DNA from: Clostridiales bacterium
Lineage (GTDB): Bacteria; Bacillota; Clostridia; Oscillospirales; Acutalibacteraceae
Length of the DNA stretch: 64,000 bases
Reading direction: 5' to 3'
Assembly: GCA_019416455.1 (NCBI GenBank)
Contig: DXXG01000004.1
Span: forward strand, 124,001-188,000
The position numbers and the translations under genes were made by a program. Below the pieces are notes generated by a model, which did no database searches, was not told where the DNA came from, and saw only the letters and a program-made list of their open reading frames with translations. Every line of letters begins with the position of its first letter. The first letter of the stretch is position 1. Below are positions 55,683 through 64,000 of this stretch, one piece after another.

Positions 55683-56546
55683 ATGAGCATTTATGATGTG
55701 TTTAACGGCGGCAGCAAACCGTTTGATAAAGCGGAATGGGCAGCCCAGAAACAGGCGCAGCGCAAAGAAGCCTATGAGCTGATTGACAATACCTGCGCTG
55801 AAATGATGATAAGCGGCGACAGCTTCCGTCAGTATCTTGATGTGCAGGGGCGTTTTGACCGTTACTCGGTTGCAAACGCTATTTTGGTATCGGCACAGAT
55901 GCCCGAAGCGACACAGCTTAAAGACTACAACACTTGGAAGCAGAGCCGTGTCTATGTGAACAAGGACGCACAGAAAGTTGTTATCCTTGAGCCGAGCAAG
56001 GAATATACCCGTGATGACGGTACAAAAGGTATTTCCTATAACGCCAAAGTGGTATATGACATTTCCGAGACATCGGCAAAAGAGAGAATGCAGCCGCAGG
56101 AACAGAAATCTATGCGTGAGCTTGTATCGGCTTTGATTGACGCAAGCCCCGTGCCTTGCGTTCCTGTTGATGACTTGGAACTGCCTGCCTACTATGACAG
56201 CTCTCAGCAGACTATCTTTGTCAAAAAGGGACTTTCTGAAGAAGTGCTGTTTATCACTATGGCAAAGGAAGTATCTGCGGCGGTTTATGACTTTAAGTAC
56301 AATGAGAGCCGTGATACTTCCGATTTCAAATCCTTTTGCGTTGCCTATATGGTAAGCTCCCGTTACGGCGTGGATACCAAAGGCTTTGATTTTTCCCGAC
56401 TTCCCAGAGAGTATGACGGAATGGATACGCAGGTATTTAAGGGAGAGCTTGGTACAATGCGTGATGTTCTGGGTGAAATCCAGAGCGATATGTATAAGAG
56501 TATGGAGAAAAACAAGCCTGCAAGGAATAAAGAGCAGGAACGCTAA
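55683..56546 (+). CDS. LtrC/ArdC-like antirestriction-type protein
   Basis: The protein is 287 aa. The N-terminal ArdC-like domain (RFDRYSVANAILVSAQMPEA, then YNTWKQSRVYVNKDAQKVVI) binds single-stranded DNA in known members. The C-terminal part resembles a ghost metallopeptidase without a clear HExxH. Such proteins protect entering DNA. It ends KEQER. Start ATG 55683 comes six bases after pcfB. Confidence 0.8.
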   Translation: MSIYDVFNGGSKPFDKAEWAAQKQAQRKEAYELIDNTCAEMMISGDSFRQYLDVQGRFDRYSVANAILVSAQMPEATQLKDYNTWKQSRVYVNKDAQKVVILEPSKEYTRDDGTKGISYNAKVVYDISETSAKERMQPQEQKSMRELVSALIDASPVPCVPVDDLELPAYYDSSQQTIFVKKGLSEEVLFITMAKEVSAAVYDFKYNESRDTSDFKSFCVAYMVSSRYGVDTKGFDFSRLPREYDGMDTQVFKGELGTMRDVLGEIQSDMYKSMEKNKPARNKEQER

Positions 56547-56561
56547 TCGGAGGTGCGGCTT

Positions 56562-56759
56562 ATGAAAGAAGAACGATACCATATCGCACTTGATAAGTAC
56601 GATAAAAATATCGTTATCAATGCGCTCAATAACCTGAGAAATCGGCAGATACAGGAGGAACGCCCCACCGAGCCTGTTGATGAGCTGATTGACAAGGTAG
56701 CCAACGCACCGACCAGAAAGGTCAAGGTTGTTCCGTGCAGGTGCAATGAGGAACGATGA
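56562..56759 (+). CDS. Small element protein, paralogue of the gene at 32749
   Basis: The protein is 65 aa. It aligns with the 59-aa protein at the element's left end and ends CNEER. CGGAGGTG precedes ATG. It overlaps virD4 by 14 bases. Function unknown. Confidence 0.7.
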   Translation: MKEERYHIALDKYDKNIVINALNNLRNRQIQEERPTEPVDELIDKVANAPTRKVKVVPCRCNEER

Positions 56760-58536
56760 CAAAAAAACGGGCTTAATCCTTTCTGTCTGCGGTATTGTTC
56801 CTGTTATATGGCTTGCCCTGATGACAGCACCCTATGTGGGTGGAGGTTTGGTTGAAATAATCCGAGGTCTGCCCGTAGCAATGGGCAATCCGTTTCAAAT
56901 AACGGTGTGTGAGGACAGCGTAAAGACTGTCCTTATTTTTTTGCTTGCCTACGCTATGGGTATCGGTATTTATTTCTCCACACGCAGGAACTACCGCAGG
57001 CGGGAGGAACACGGCTCGGCAAAATGGGGCGATGCGGGTGCTTTGAACAAGAAATACCGTGACAAAGACCCGTCCGCAAATAAGCTGCTTACCCAGAATG
57101 TCCGCATAGGCTTAGACGGGAAAAAGCACCGCCGCAATCTGAATATTTTGGTCTGCGGTGGCTCTGGTGCGGGAAAAACAAGGTTTTTCTGTAAGCCGAA
57201 CGCTATGCAATGCAACACCTCAATGGTAATTTTAGACCCGAAAGGCGAAATCGTCCGTGACATCGGCGGGCTGCTTGAAAAGAAAGGCTATGAGGTGCGT
57301 GTCCTTGACCTTATCAATATGCACCGCAGCCATTGTTACAACCCGTTTGTCTATCTCAAAAACGATAATGATGTGCAAAGGCTTGTAACCAATCTCTTTA
57401 AGGCAACCACGCCGAAAGGCTCACAGTCACAAGACCCGTTCTGGGACACGGCGGCAAGTATGTTACTTCTGGCTTTGGTGTTCTATCTGAAATATGAAGC
57501 TCCGCCCGATGAGCAAAACTTTCCGACGGTGATGGAGCTACTCCGTGCGGGAGAAGTGCGTGAGGACGATGACAGCTATGTAAGCCCTCTTGACGAGCTA
57601 TTTGACCGTCTGGAAATGGTAAACCCAGAGCATATTGCCCTGAAATATTACAGGGATTACCACTCAGGCTCGGCTAAGACCTTAAAGAGTATCCAAATTA
57701 CTCTTGCCGCAAGGCTTGAAAAGTTCAACCTTGAAAGCCTTGCGGGACTTACTGCTACCGATGAGCTTGACCTGCCCTCTTTGGGAGAAAAGAAGGTTGC
57801 GCTGTTCGCTCTCATTCCCGACAATGACACGAGCTTCAATTTTCTTGTGAGTATCCTCTATACGCAGTTGTTTCAGCAGCTTTTCTATCTGGCAGACCAT
57901 AAGTACGGAGGAAGCCTGCCCGTGCATTGCCATTTCATAATGGACGAGTTCGCAAATGTTTCGCTGCCCGACGATTTTGACAAGATACTTTCCGTTATGC
58001 GCTCAAGAGGCGTGTCCGTATCCATTATCCTGCAAAATCTGGCGCAGTTGAAGGCTTTGTTTGAAAAGCAATGGGAAAGCATTGTCGGCAACTGCGATAC
58101 TTTTCTGTATCTGGGCGGCAACGAGCAAAGCACACACAAGTATGTGTCCGAACTGCTCGGCAAGGAAACGATTGATACCAACACTTACGGAAAGAGCGAG
58201 GGACGAAGCGGCAGCTATTCAACCAACTATCAAATATCTGGGCGTGAGCTGATGACGCCAGATGAAGTGCGTATGCTTGATAACCGCTACGCACTTCTTT
58301 TTTTGCGTGGGGAACGCCCTGTAATGGACTTCAAGTATGACATTATGAAGCACCCGAATGTAAAACTGACAACCGACGGAGGCAAACCGCCGTATATCCA
58401 CGGAGAGCCTGTGCAGGCTGTCGCAACTCTTGTGTTTGACAGCGATATTCCTAAGAACGCCGTAAGCGTAAAAGCTGTCAGCACTTCCTATGAGCTTCTC
58501 TCCAACGAGGACTTGGAGGAAATCTTTAACATCTAA
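56746..58536 (+). CDS. virD4: VirD4/TraG coupling protein
   Basis: The protein is 596 aa. Two N-terminal membrane helices (about 8-30 and 55-77) are followed by the VirD4 ATPase: Walker A CGGSGAGKTRF near 138, Walker B HFIMDEFANV near 395, and LDPKGEIVR near 163. It links the relaxosome to the secretion channel and pumps DNA. The start ATG 56746 with AGGTG lies within the preceding small gene. Confidence 0.94.
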   Translation: MRNDDKKTGLILSVCGIVPVIWLALMTAPYVGGGLVEIIRGLPVAMGNPFQITVCEDSVKTVLIFLLAYAMGIGIYFSTRRNYRRREEHGSAKWGDAGALNKKYRDKDPSANKLLTQNVRIGLDGKKHRRNLNILVCGGSGAGKTRFFCKPNAMQCNTSMVILDPKGEIVRDIGGLLEKKGYEVRVLDLINMHRSHCYNPFVYLKNDNDVQRLVTNLFKATTPKGSQSQDPFWDTAASMLLLALVFYLKYEAPPDEQNFPTVMELLRAGEVREDDDSYVSPLDELFDRLEMVNPEHIALKYYRDYHSGSAKTLKSIQITLAARLEKFNLESLAGLTATDELDLPSLGEKKVALFALIPDNDTSFNFLVSILYTQLFQQLFYLADHKYGGSLPVHCHFIMDEFANVSLPDDFDKILSVMRSRGVSVSIILQNLAQLKALFEKQWESIVGNCDTFLYLGGNEQSTHKYVSELLGKETIDTNTYGKSEGRSGSYSTNYQISGRELMTPDEVRMLDNRYALLFLRGERPVMDFKYDIMKHPNVKLTTDGGKPPYIHGEPVQAVATLVFDSDIPKNAVSVKAVSTSYELLSNEDLEEIFNI

Positions 58537-58552
58537 AGGAGGATTTTTATTT

Positions 58553-58909
58553 ATGAAACTTTTTCAGAAGAACGAAAGTAAGGAAACCGCAAAGCTGCCT
58601 ATGTCTGGCAAGGTAAAAAAGGGCTTTCGCTTTTACTGCGTAACCGTTATGACAACGGCTTTGGTGGTCGGCACATCTATGACTGCCTTTGCAGCAAGCG
58701 ACCCTCTTACCGTAGTCAATAATCTGTCCGACTTCATTTTCGGCTTAATCCGTGCCGTAGGTATGATTTTGCTCGGCTTCGGTGTGGTGCAGATTGGTCT
58801 GTCCCTTAAATCCCACGACCCGTCCCAGAGAGCAAACGGCTTTTTGACCCTTGCAGGCGGCGTTGTGATTACCTTTGCGAAAGAAATCCTTACCCTCATT
58901 ACAGGCTGA
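58553..58909 (+). CDS. Maff2 family mobile element protein
   Basis: The protein is 118 aa. A signal-like segment (VTVMTTALVVGTSMTAFAAS) and two hydrophobic helices match Maff2 family proteins, which occupy the VirB2/pilin-like position in Tn1549-type systems. AAAGGAGG precedes ATG. A large stem-loop follows. Confidence 0.82.
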   Translation: MKLFQKNESKETAKLPMSGKVKKGFRFYCVTVMTTALVVGTSMTAFAASDPLTVVNNLSDFIFGLIRAVGMILLGFGVVQIGLSLKSHDPSQRANGFLTLAGGVVITFAKEILTLITG

Positions 58910-58927
58910 AAAACTGACACAAGACAA

Positions 58928-58970
58928 GATAACGGGAGCAGAGCCGCTTTGCGGATTTACTCCCGTTATC
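58928..58970 (+). promoter_or_regulatory. Intercistronic stem-loop
   Basis: GATAACGGGAG (58928-58938) pairs perfectly with CTCCCGTTATC (58960-58970), with an inner CCGC/GCGG stem. No T-run follows, so it is more likely an RNA-stability or attenuation element than a terminator. Confidence 0.5.
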
Positions 58971-58993
58971 CAATTATCTAAGGAGGTGGTCGA

Positions 58994-59830
58994 ATGTCAG
59001 ATAATTGGATTGTGCAAAACTTGGAGAACGCTCTGCGGACTTGGAATGACAAGCTATCGGAAATATGGCAGCTCATCACCCAATCTCCAGAGCAGTTCAA
59101 GGGCGGCACAATTTGGAATGTAATCGTAGATATTCACGGCGCAGTACAGGCTATCGGACTTGCACTGCTTGTGCTTTTCTTTGTGGTCGGCGTGATGAAA
59201 ACCTGCGGCTCGTTTGCAGAAGTCAAAAAGCCCGAACACGCCCTGAAGCTGTTTATTCGCTTTGCCCTTGCAAAAGGCGTCGTGACTTACGGCTTGGAGC
59301 TGATGATGGCTCTGTTTAACATCGTGCAGGGCTTAATATCAACCATTATGAACGCAGCAGGCTTCGGCTCGGCAGCACAGACGGTACTGCCGCAGGAAAT
59401 TGTCACGGCTGTTGAGGACTGCGGATTTTTCGAGAGTATTCCCCTATGGGCAGTTACGCTCATCGGTGGGCTTTTCATCACGATATTATCATTCATTATG
59501 ATTATGTCTGTGTACGGTAGATTTTTCCGTCTTTATCTTTATACCGCAATCGCTCCCGTTCCTCTATCTACTTTTGCGGGAGAGCCAAGCCAGAATGTGG
59601 GCAAGAGCTTTATCAAGTCGTATGCCGCCGTCTGTTTGGAGGGCGCAATCATCGTGCTTGCCTGTATCATATTCTCCCTTTTTGCGGCTTCTCCCCCTGC
59701 GGTTGACCCGAACGCTGCGCCTGTATCTATGGTATGGAGCTATATCGGAGAGCTGGTGTTTAATATGCTCGTCTTGGTCGGTGCGGTTAAAATGGCAGAC
59801 CGTGTTGTAAGAGAAATGATGGGCTTATAA
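58994..59830 (+). CDS. virB6: VirB6/TrbL-like channel protein
   Basis: The protein is 278 aa with about six membrane helices (for example ALLVLFFVVGVMKTC near 57, LIGGLFITILSFIMIMSV near 155, IIVLACIIFSLFA near 215) and no enzymatic motif. Size, topology and place between Maff2 and PrgI fit VirB6, an inner-membrane channel component. AAGGAGG precedes ATG. Confidence 0.85.
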   Translation: MSDNWIVQNLENALRTWNDKLSEIWQLITQSPEQFKGGTIWNVIVDIHGAVQAIGLALLVLFFVVGVMKTCGSFAEVKKPEHALKLFIRFALAKGVVTYGLELMMALFNIVQGLISTIMNAAGFGSAAQTVLPQEIVTAVEDCGFFESIPLWAVTLIGGLFITILSFIMIMSVYGRFFRLYLYTAIAPVPLSTFAGEPSQNVGKSFIKSYAAVCLEGAIIVLACIIFSLFAASPPAVDPNAAPVSMVWSYIGELVFNMLVLVGAVKMADRVVREMMGL

Positions 59831-59843
59831 GGAGGTGTAACTT

Positions 59844-60260
59844 TTGGAAGTCAAGATAAATAAGGAAATCCGTAATTACACGGAGAGTATGTTCTTTGGA
59901 CTGTCGCTCAGACAGTTCATTTTTTCTTTACTTGCCTGCGGTGTGGCGGTAGGACTGTATTTTATTCTCCGCCCGTACTTTGGGACAGAAACCCTCAGTT
60001 GGGTGTGTATTCTCGGTGCTGCTCCATTTGCGGTAATGGGCTTTGTTAAGTACAACGGTATGACCGCAGAGCAATTTGTATGGGCGTGGATTAAGTCGGA
60101 GTTTTTGATGCCGAAAAAGCTGATGTTTAACCCCGACAATCTCTACTATGAAACGCTGAAAACCACAATTCAAAACCACGAAAAAGGCATTTGCCCCGTG
60201 GCGAAAAAATCAAAAAAAGCAAAGCGCAGCAAGGAGGTAAAGAATGCTGAAAACTCTTAA
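59844..60260 (+). CDS. prgI: PrgI family (VirB3-like) membrane protein
   Basis: The protein is 138 aa. It shows the characteristic start EVKINKEIRNYTESMFFGLS and two membrane helices (about 25-45, 50-68). AGGAGG is followed by TTG 59844. The end overlaps virB4 by 17 bases. It forms part of the channel base with VirB4. Confidence 0.9.
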   Translation: MEVKINKEIRNYTESMFFGLSLRQFIFSLLACGVAVGLYFILRPYFGTETLSWVCILGAAPFAVMGFVKYNGMTAEQFVWAWIKSEFLMPKKLMFNPDNLYYETLKTTIQNHEKGICPVAKKSKKAKRSKEVKNAENS

Positions 60261-62577
60261 AACTCTGTTTAAGCAGGATAAGGAAAAGTTTGTCATTCCC
60301 AAATCGGTACAGGCGATTATTCCGATTAAGACTATCTGGGAGGACGGTATTTTTCTTGTCGGCAACAACAAATACGCAAAGACATTTAAGTTTGAGGATA
60401 TAAACTATTCCGTGGCAAGCCGTGAGGACAAAGAGGCGATGTTTCTCGAATACTCGGAGCTATTAAATGCTCTCGATAGCGGAGCAACCACAAAAATTAC
60501 GGTCAACAACCGCCGCCTTAATAAGACGGACTTTGAACAGACCATTTTAATTCCTATGGCAGAGGACGGATTGGATAATTACCGTAAAGAATACAATAAA
60601 ATGCTGCTTGATAAAGTAACGGGAGCTAATTCTATCGTACAGGATAAGTATGTGACGGTTTCCGTCTGCAAAAAGAACATTGAAGAAGCGAGGAACTATT
60701 TTGCCCGTGTGGGAGCTGATTTGATTTCCCATTTCGCACGGCTCGGCTCAAAATGTGTAGAGCTTGAAGCGGAAGAAAAACTCCGTATCTTCCACGACTT
60801 CTACCGCACAGGCGAGGAAACAGCGTTCCATTTTGACCTGAAGCAGACAATGCGTAAAGGTCACGATTTTAAGGATTTCATTTGTCCCGATACCTTTGAG
60901 TTTGAAAAAGACTATTTCCGCATTGGCGATAGATATGGGCGTGTGATTTTCCTGCGTGAATATGCAGCATATATTAAGGACAGTATGGTGGCGGAGCTTT
61001 GCGAGCTTAACCGCAATATGATGATGTCCGTTGATATTATCCCCGTACCCACAGACGAAGCCGTGCGGGAAGTCGAAAACAGACTGCTCGGCGTGGAAAC
61101 CAATATCACGAATTGGCAGCGTAAACAAAATCAGAACAACAATTTTTCGGCGGTCATTCCTTACGACCTTGAACAGCAGCGCAAAGAAAGCAAGGAGTTC
61201 TTGGACGATTTGACAACCCGTGACCAAAGAATGATGTTTGCGGTTTTGACAATGGTGCATACGGCTGAAACAAAGGAACAGCTTGACAATGACACCGAAG
61301 CCCTACTCACAACTGCCAGAAAGCACCTGTGTCAATTTGCGGTGCTGAAATATCAGCAAATGGACGGACTGAACACCGCCCTGCCGTTTGGTGTTCGCAA
61401 AATCAATGCAATGCGTACTCTTACGACGGAAAGTCTTGCGGTATTTATTCCTTTCAGAGTACAGGAAATTCATCACGAAAACGGCGTTTACTACGGTCAA
61501 AATGTTATCAGCAAAAATATGATTATCGCTAACCGCCGCTATTTGCTCAACGGCAACTCTTTTATTCTCGGTGTGTCTGGAGCAGGAAAATCCTTTACGG
61601 CGAAAGAAGAAATGACAAACATTATTCTCACAGACCCCAATGCCGATGTCATTATCATTGACCCTGAGCGAGAATATTCGCCGCTTGTAAAGGCAATGCA
61701 GGGCGAGGTTATTCACATCTCGGCAACGAGCGAAAACCATATCAACGCTATGGATATGAACTCCGATTACGGTGACGGCGCAAACCCCGTCATTTTGAAA
61801 TCGGAGTTTATTTTGTCCTTGTGTGAGCAGCTCATCGGCGGCGCAAGTCTGGGTGCAAAACAAAAGTCAATTATTGACCGTTGTACGGCAAGCGTGTACC
61901 GCCACTATCAGCAGGGCAATTATCAGGGCGTACCGCCCACTTTGCAGGACTTCCGTGAGGAACTGTTGAAGCAGGACGAGCCAGAAGCGAAAGAAATCGC
62001 CCTTGCTATCGAGCTGTTTACGGACGGCTCTCTGAATACCTTTGCAAAGCATACCAATGTGGATACGCACAGCCGCCTTATCTGTTATGACATTCTGGAT
62101 TTAGGCAAGCAGTTACAGCCCATCGGTATGCTTGTCGTTCTCGACAGTATCTTAAACCGTATTACCCAGAACAGAGCAAAAGGCAGAAACACATTCATTT
62201 TCATTGATGAAATCTATTTGCTGTTCCAACACGAATACTCGGCAAATTTCCTCTTTACTCTCTGGAAGCGTGTGCGTAAGTACGGTGCGTACTGTACGGG
62301 TATTACGCAGAATGTGGACGACCTTTTGCAGAGTCATACGGCGAGGACGATGCTTGCCAATAGTGAATTTATCATTATGTTAAATCAAGCGTCCACCGAT
62401 AGGATTGAGCTTGCCAAATTGCTTAATATCTCCGACCTTCAGATGAGTTATATCACGAATGTCGGTGCAGGTCAGGGCTTGCTCAAAGTCGGCAGCTCCC
62501 TTGTGCCGTTCGTCAACAAGTTCCCACGCAATACCGAGCTTTACAAGCTGATGACTACCAAGTTTGGAGAGGTGTAG
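60244..62577 (+). CDS. virB4: VirB4 conjugation ATPase
   Basis: The protein is 777 aa. An N-terminal TraC-like domain precedes the ATPase: Walker A LGVSGAGKSFT (about 442), VIIIDPEREYS, Walker B NTFIFIDEIYLLF (about 645) and the GITQNVDDLL segment. It powers pilus/channel assembly and substrate passage. AAGGAGG lies within prgI. Confidence 0.95.
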   Translation: MLKTLKTLFKQDKEKFVIPKSVQAIIPIKTIWEDGIFLVGNNKYAKTFKFEDINYSVASREDKEAMFLEYSELLNALDSGATTKITVNNRRLNKTDFEQTILIPMAEDGLDNYRKEYNKMLLDKVTGANSIVQDKYVTVSVCKKNIEEARNYFARVGADLISHFARLGSKCVELEAEEKLRIFHDFYRTGEETAFHFDLKQTMRKGHDFKDFICPDTFEFEKDYFRIGDRYGRVIFLREYAAYIKDSMVAELCELNRNMMMSVDIIPVPTDEAVREVENRLLGVETNITNWQRKQNQNNNFSAVIPYDLEQQRKESKEFLDDLTTRDQRMMFAVLTMVHTAETKEQLDNDTEALLTTARKHLCQFAVLKYQQMDGLNTALPFGVRKINAMRTLTTESLAVFIPFRVQEIHHENGVYYGQNVISKNMIIANRRYLLNGNSFILGVSGAGKSFTAKEEMTNIILTDPNADVIIIDPEREYSPLVKAMQGEVIHISATSENHINAMDMNSDYGDGANPVILKSEFILSLCEQLIGGASLGAKQKSIIDRCTASVYRHYQQGNYQGVPPTLQDFREELLKQDEPEAKEIALAIELFTDGSLNTFAKHTNVDTHSRLICYDILDLGKQLQPIGMLVVLDSILNRITQNRAKGRNTFIFIDEIYLLFQHEYSANFLFTLWKRVRKYGAYCTGITQNVDDLLQSHTARTMLANSEFIIMLNQASTDRIELAKLLNISDLQMSYITNVGAGQGLLKVGSSLVPFVNKFPRNTELYKLMTTKFGEV

Positions 62578-62581
62578 CCGT

Positions 62582-63352
62582 ATGAAAATGAAAAAGTATA
62601 TTTGTCTGATTGCCGCCGTGTGCCTGTTAGGTACGGCGGCTTTTTGCGGCTATCACATTTACGACCATTATGCCGACGAAGCTGAACAGACCGAAGCCTT
62701 TGAGAATATTGCAGAAATCGTAGAGCAGGCACAGGCAGAGGACAGCAACGCCCCAGAAGTTCCCTTGACAGAGGAAGAAAATATCCTCACAGAATACGGC
62801 GAACTGTATTTGAAAAACACGGATATGGTCGGCTGGCTTTCCATAGCCGGCACGACCCTCAATTACCCTGTGATGCAGACGCCGAATGAGCCGAACTACT
62901 ATCTGAAGCGTAACTTTGATAAAGAATACAGCGACTTGGGAACACCGTATATTCAGGAAAACTGCGACCTTACGAGCAGCGATAACCTTGTTATTTACGG
63001 TCATCACATTAAGGGCGGCAAAATGTTCGGGGCTTTGGAGGATTACAAGTCCCAGAGTTTCTATGAGGAACACAAGACCATTCAGTTTGATACCCTTACG
63101 CAGCGTGGCGAATATGAAATTATCGCTGTTTTTAAGACCGTGGCGTACAGCTCTCAGGGCTTCCGCTACTATGATTTTGTCAATGCGGAAAGCGAGGACG
63201 AGTTTAACGACTATATTCAAAAATGCAAAGAGCTTGCATTATACGAAACAGGCGTAACCGCAGAATACGGCGACAGGCTCATTACCCTCTCTACCTGCGA
63301 ATACTCAGCGCAGAACGGCAGGCTTGTGGTGGTCGCAAAAAAGACAGCTTGA
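62582..63352 (+). CDS. srtB: Class B sortase
   Basis: The protein is 256 aa. An N-terminal membrane anchor (about 5-25) is followed by a sortase domain with His141/His142 in YGHHIKGG, Cys239 in TLSTCEY and Arg247 in NGRLVVVA. It cleaves a sorting signal and joins the surface protein to peptidoglycan. Clostridial SrtB enzymes accept (S/N/P/T)PxTG-type motifs, which fits TPKTG of the adhesin at 35772. GGAGAGGTG precedes ATG. Confidence 0.93.
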   Translation: MKMKKYICLIAAVCLLGTAAFCGYHIYDHYADEAEQTEAFENIAEIVEQAQAEDSNAPEVPLTEEENILTEYGELYLKNTDMVGWLSIAGTTLNYPVMQTPNEPNYYLKRNFDKEYSDLGTPYIQENCDLTSSDNLVIYGHHIKGGKMFGALEDYKSQSFYEEHKTIQFDTLTQRGEYEIIAVFKTVAYSSQGFRYYDFVNAESEDEFNDYIQKCKELALYETGVTAEYGDRLITLSTCEYSAQNGRLVVVAKKTA

Positions 63353-63406
63353 TTTTGACCGCAAAATCTTAAAGAATACTCTGTATTCTTGGAAAGGAGG
63401 TTATCT

Positions 63407-64000
63407 ATGGCTGATATAAAGACCAGAGATGCAGTCAAAGGAACGATTAAGACCATTGACAAGGCTGCGGTAGCTTCTGAGCGTATGAAGTCTGCTTATT
63501 CCAAGATAAAAAGTAAGGCTGAACAAGGCTATTACGCCGATGAAAACTCCGCCACCGAATATGCCGCCGATAAAGTTTCAGCAGCTTCGGAGCGCATCAC
63601 GGACGAGGGCGTTCATCAGTTCAACAAGCAAGGTCAAAAAGGAGTAAAAACCACAAAGGACAATGTGGTTAAGGCAAAGGATAAAATATCTGAGTTTAAG
63701 CAAAAGCGAGCCGCCAAAGCCGCCGAGCAGCGTATGTCTGGAAACAGCGTGCAGACCTATCGCAGTACCGTAAGCCGTTCCGCAGATAAGGCGGTCAAAG
63801 GCGCACAGCAAACGGAAAAAAACATAAAGCAGACTGCCCGAAGCGGTAAAAAGACGATTAAAACAGCCGCCAAAGGTACGGTAAAGACTACGCAAAAATC
63901 CGTAAAAACCGCACAGGCAACCTCAAAGGCAGCGATAAAAACTGCCGAGCATACCGCCAAAGCAACACAGGCGGCGGCGAAGGCTTCCGTAAAAGCGGCT
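63407..64000 (+). CDS. CD1108-like mobile element protein, N-terminal part (cut by window edge)
   Basis: The frame has 198 codons, open at the window end. GGAAAGGAGG precedes ATG 63407. The sequence (MADIKTRDAVKGTIKTIDKA onward) is Lys/Ala/Thr-rich, coiled and repetitive, as in the N-terminal region of CD1108-type proteins, which continue with membrane helices and a peptidoglycan hydrolase in Tn1549-like systems. Those domains would lie outside the window. Confidence 0.7.
   Translation, partial: MADIKTRDAVKGTIKTIDKAAVASERMKSAYSKIKSKAEQGYYADENSATEYAADKVSAASERITDEGVHQFNKQGQKGVKTTKDNVVKAKDKISEFKQKRAAKAAEQRMSGNSVQTYRSTVSRSADKAVKGAQQTEKNIKQTARSGKKTIKTAAKGTVKTTQKSVKTAQATSKAAIKTAEHTAKATQAAAKASVKAA

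Larger units (their letters stand above)
31494..64000 (+). mobile_element. Tn1549/CTn-like integrative conjugative element, left part
   Basis: The span starts at the tRNA-Ser(CGA) relic and holds ParA/ParB, accessory surface genes, a giant helicase/methylase, oriT, MobC, relaxase, PcfB, VirD4, Maff2, VirB6, PrgI, VirB4, sortase and a CD1108-like gene, in the order of Tn1549 and Clostridioides CTn elements. The right end and integrase are outside the window. Confidence 0.85.

Overview
The window looks like chromosome from a gut-type Clostridia (Firmicutes; Oscillospiraceae/Lachnospiraceae-like is an inference). The reasons are strong AGGAGG-type ribosome binding sites, sigma-A promoters, a PerR-type box, a class B sortase with a cell-wall anchored adhesin, and Tn1549-like conjugation genes. 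Almost all of it is accessory DNA. A GC-rich backbone is repeatedly interrupted by AT-rich islets and by tRNA 3' ends that mark integration points.

Region 1 (1-13.4 kb) is an eroded accessory region. It starts with the N-terminus of a Fur/PerR-family regulator and its perfect operator. It then holds a DUF4143 ATPase, a truncated serine recombinase, a 3' half of tRNA-Pro(CGG), a two-gene AT-rich islet (two-TM protein plus DEDDh exonuclease) between two divergent copies of a macro-domain gene start, an intact macro-domain protein, a gene broken by an exact 8-bp tandem duplication, a vWA protein, a flavin reductase broken by a TGA codon, a truncated merR with its operator, a DUF2971 gene, a tRNA-Pro(TGG)-like relic, a Gly-rich protein of unknown function whose fragment is duplicated 10.5 kb away, an XRE membrane regulator and a rhodanese lipoprotein.

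Region 2 (13.4-17.6 kb, minus strand) is the most unusual locus. It is a three-gene unit built around a 1015-aa protein with a DFDGD catalytic motif preceded by an R-N-P element. This is the signature of two-barrel RNA polymerases such as RNAi-type RNA-dependent RNA polymerases, phage YonO and RNAP beta-prime. Two unknown proteins flank it, one translationally coupled.

Region 3 (18-25.5 kb) is an integrative mobilizable element: RepA-type ATPase, oriT-like hairpin, MobC, MobA relaxase with a membrane-protein gene overlapping it in another frame, Xis and tyrosine integrase. It is followed by a regulatory/SLOG module with three XRE repressors, two SLOG proteins and a double-HTH protein.

Region 4 (25.5-31.2 kb, minus strand) is a five-gene LlaJI-like restriction-modification operon: HTH controller, beta-class methyltransferase, C5 methyltransferase, McrB-like AAA+ motor and LlaJI-family endonuclease.

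Region 5 (31.5-64 kb) is the left part of a Tn1549/CTn-like integrative conjugative element whose end lies in the 3' part of tRNA-Ser(CGA). It carries GAGAGAAC direct repeats, a double-HTH protein, ParA/ParB, a lipoprotein, a 1398-aa thioester/CnaB adhesin with a TPKTG anchor, small accessory genes, a 2742-aa helicase/methylase with tnpV nested in another frame, a SUKH immunity-like gene, a Toprim/DUF3991 protein, oriT, MobC, relaxase, PcfB, an LtrC/ArdC-like protein, VirD4, Maff2, VirB6, PrgI, VirB4, sortase B and the start of a CD1108-like protein. The integrase and right end lie beyond the window. Sortase B is the likely enzyme that anchors the adhesin encoded 23 kb upstream in the same element.
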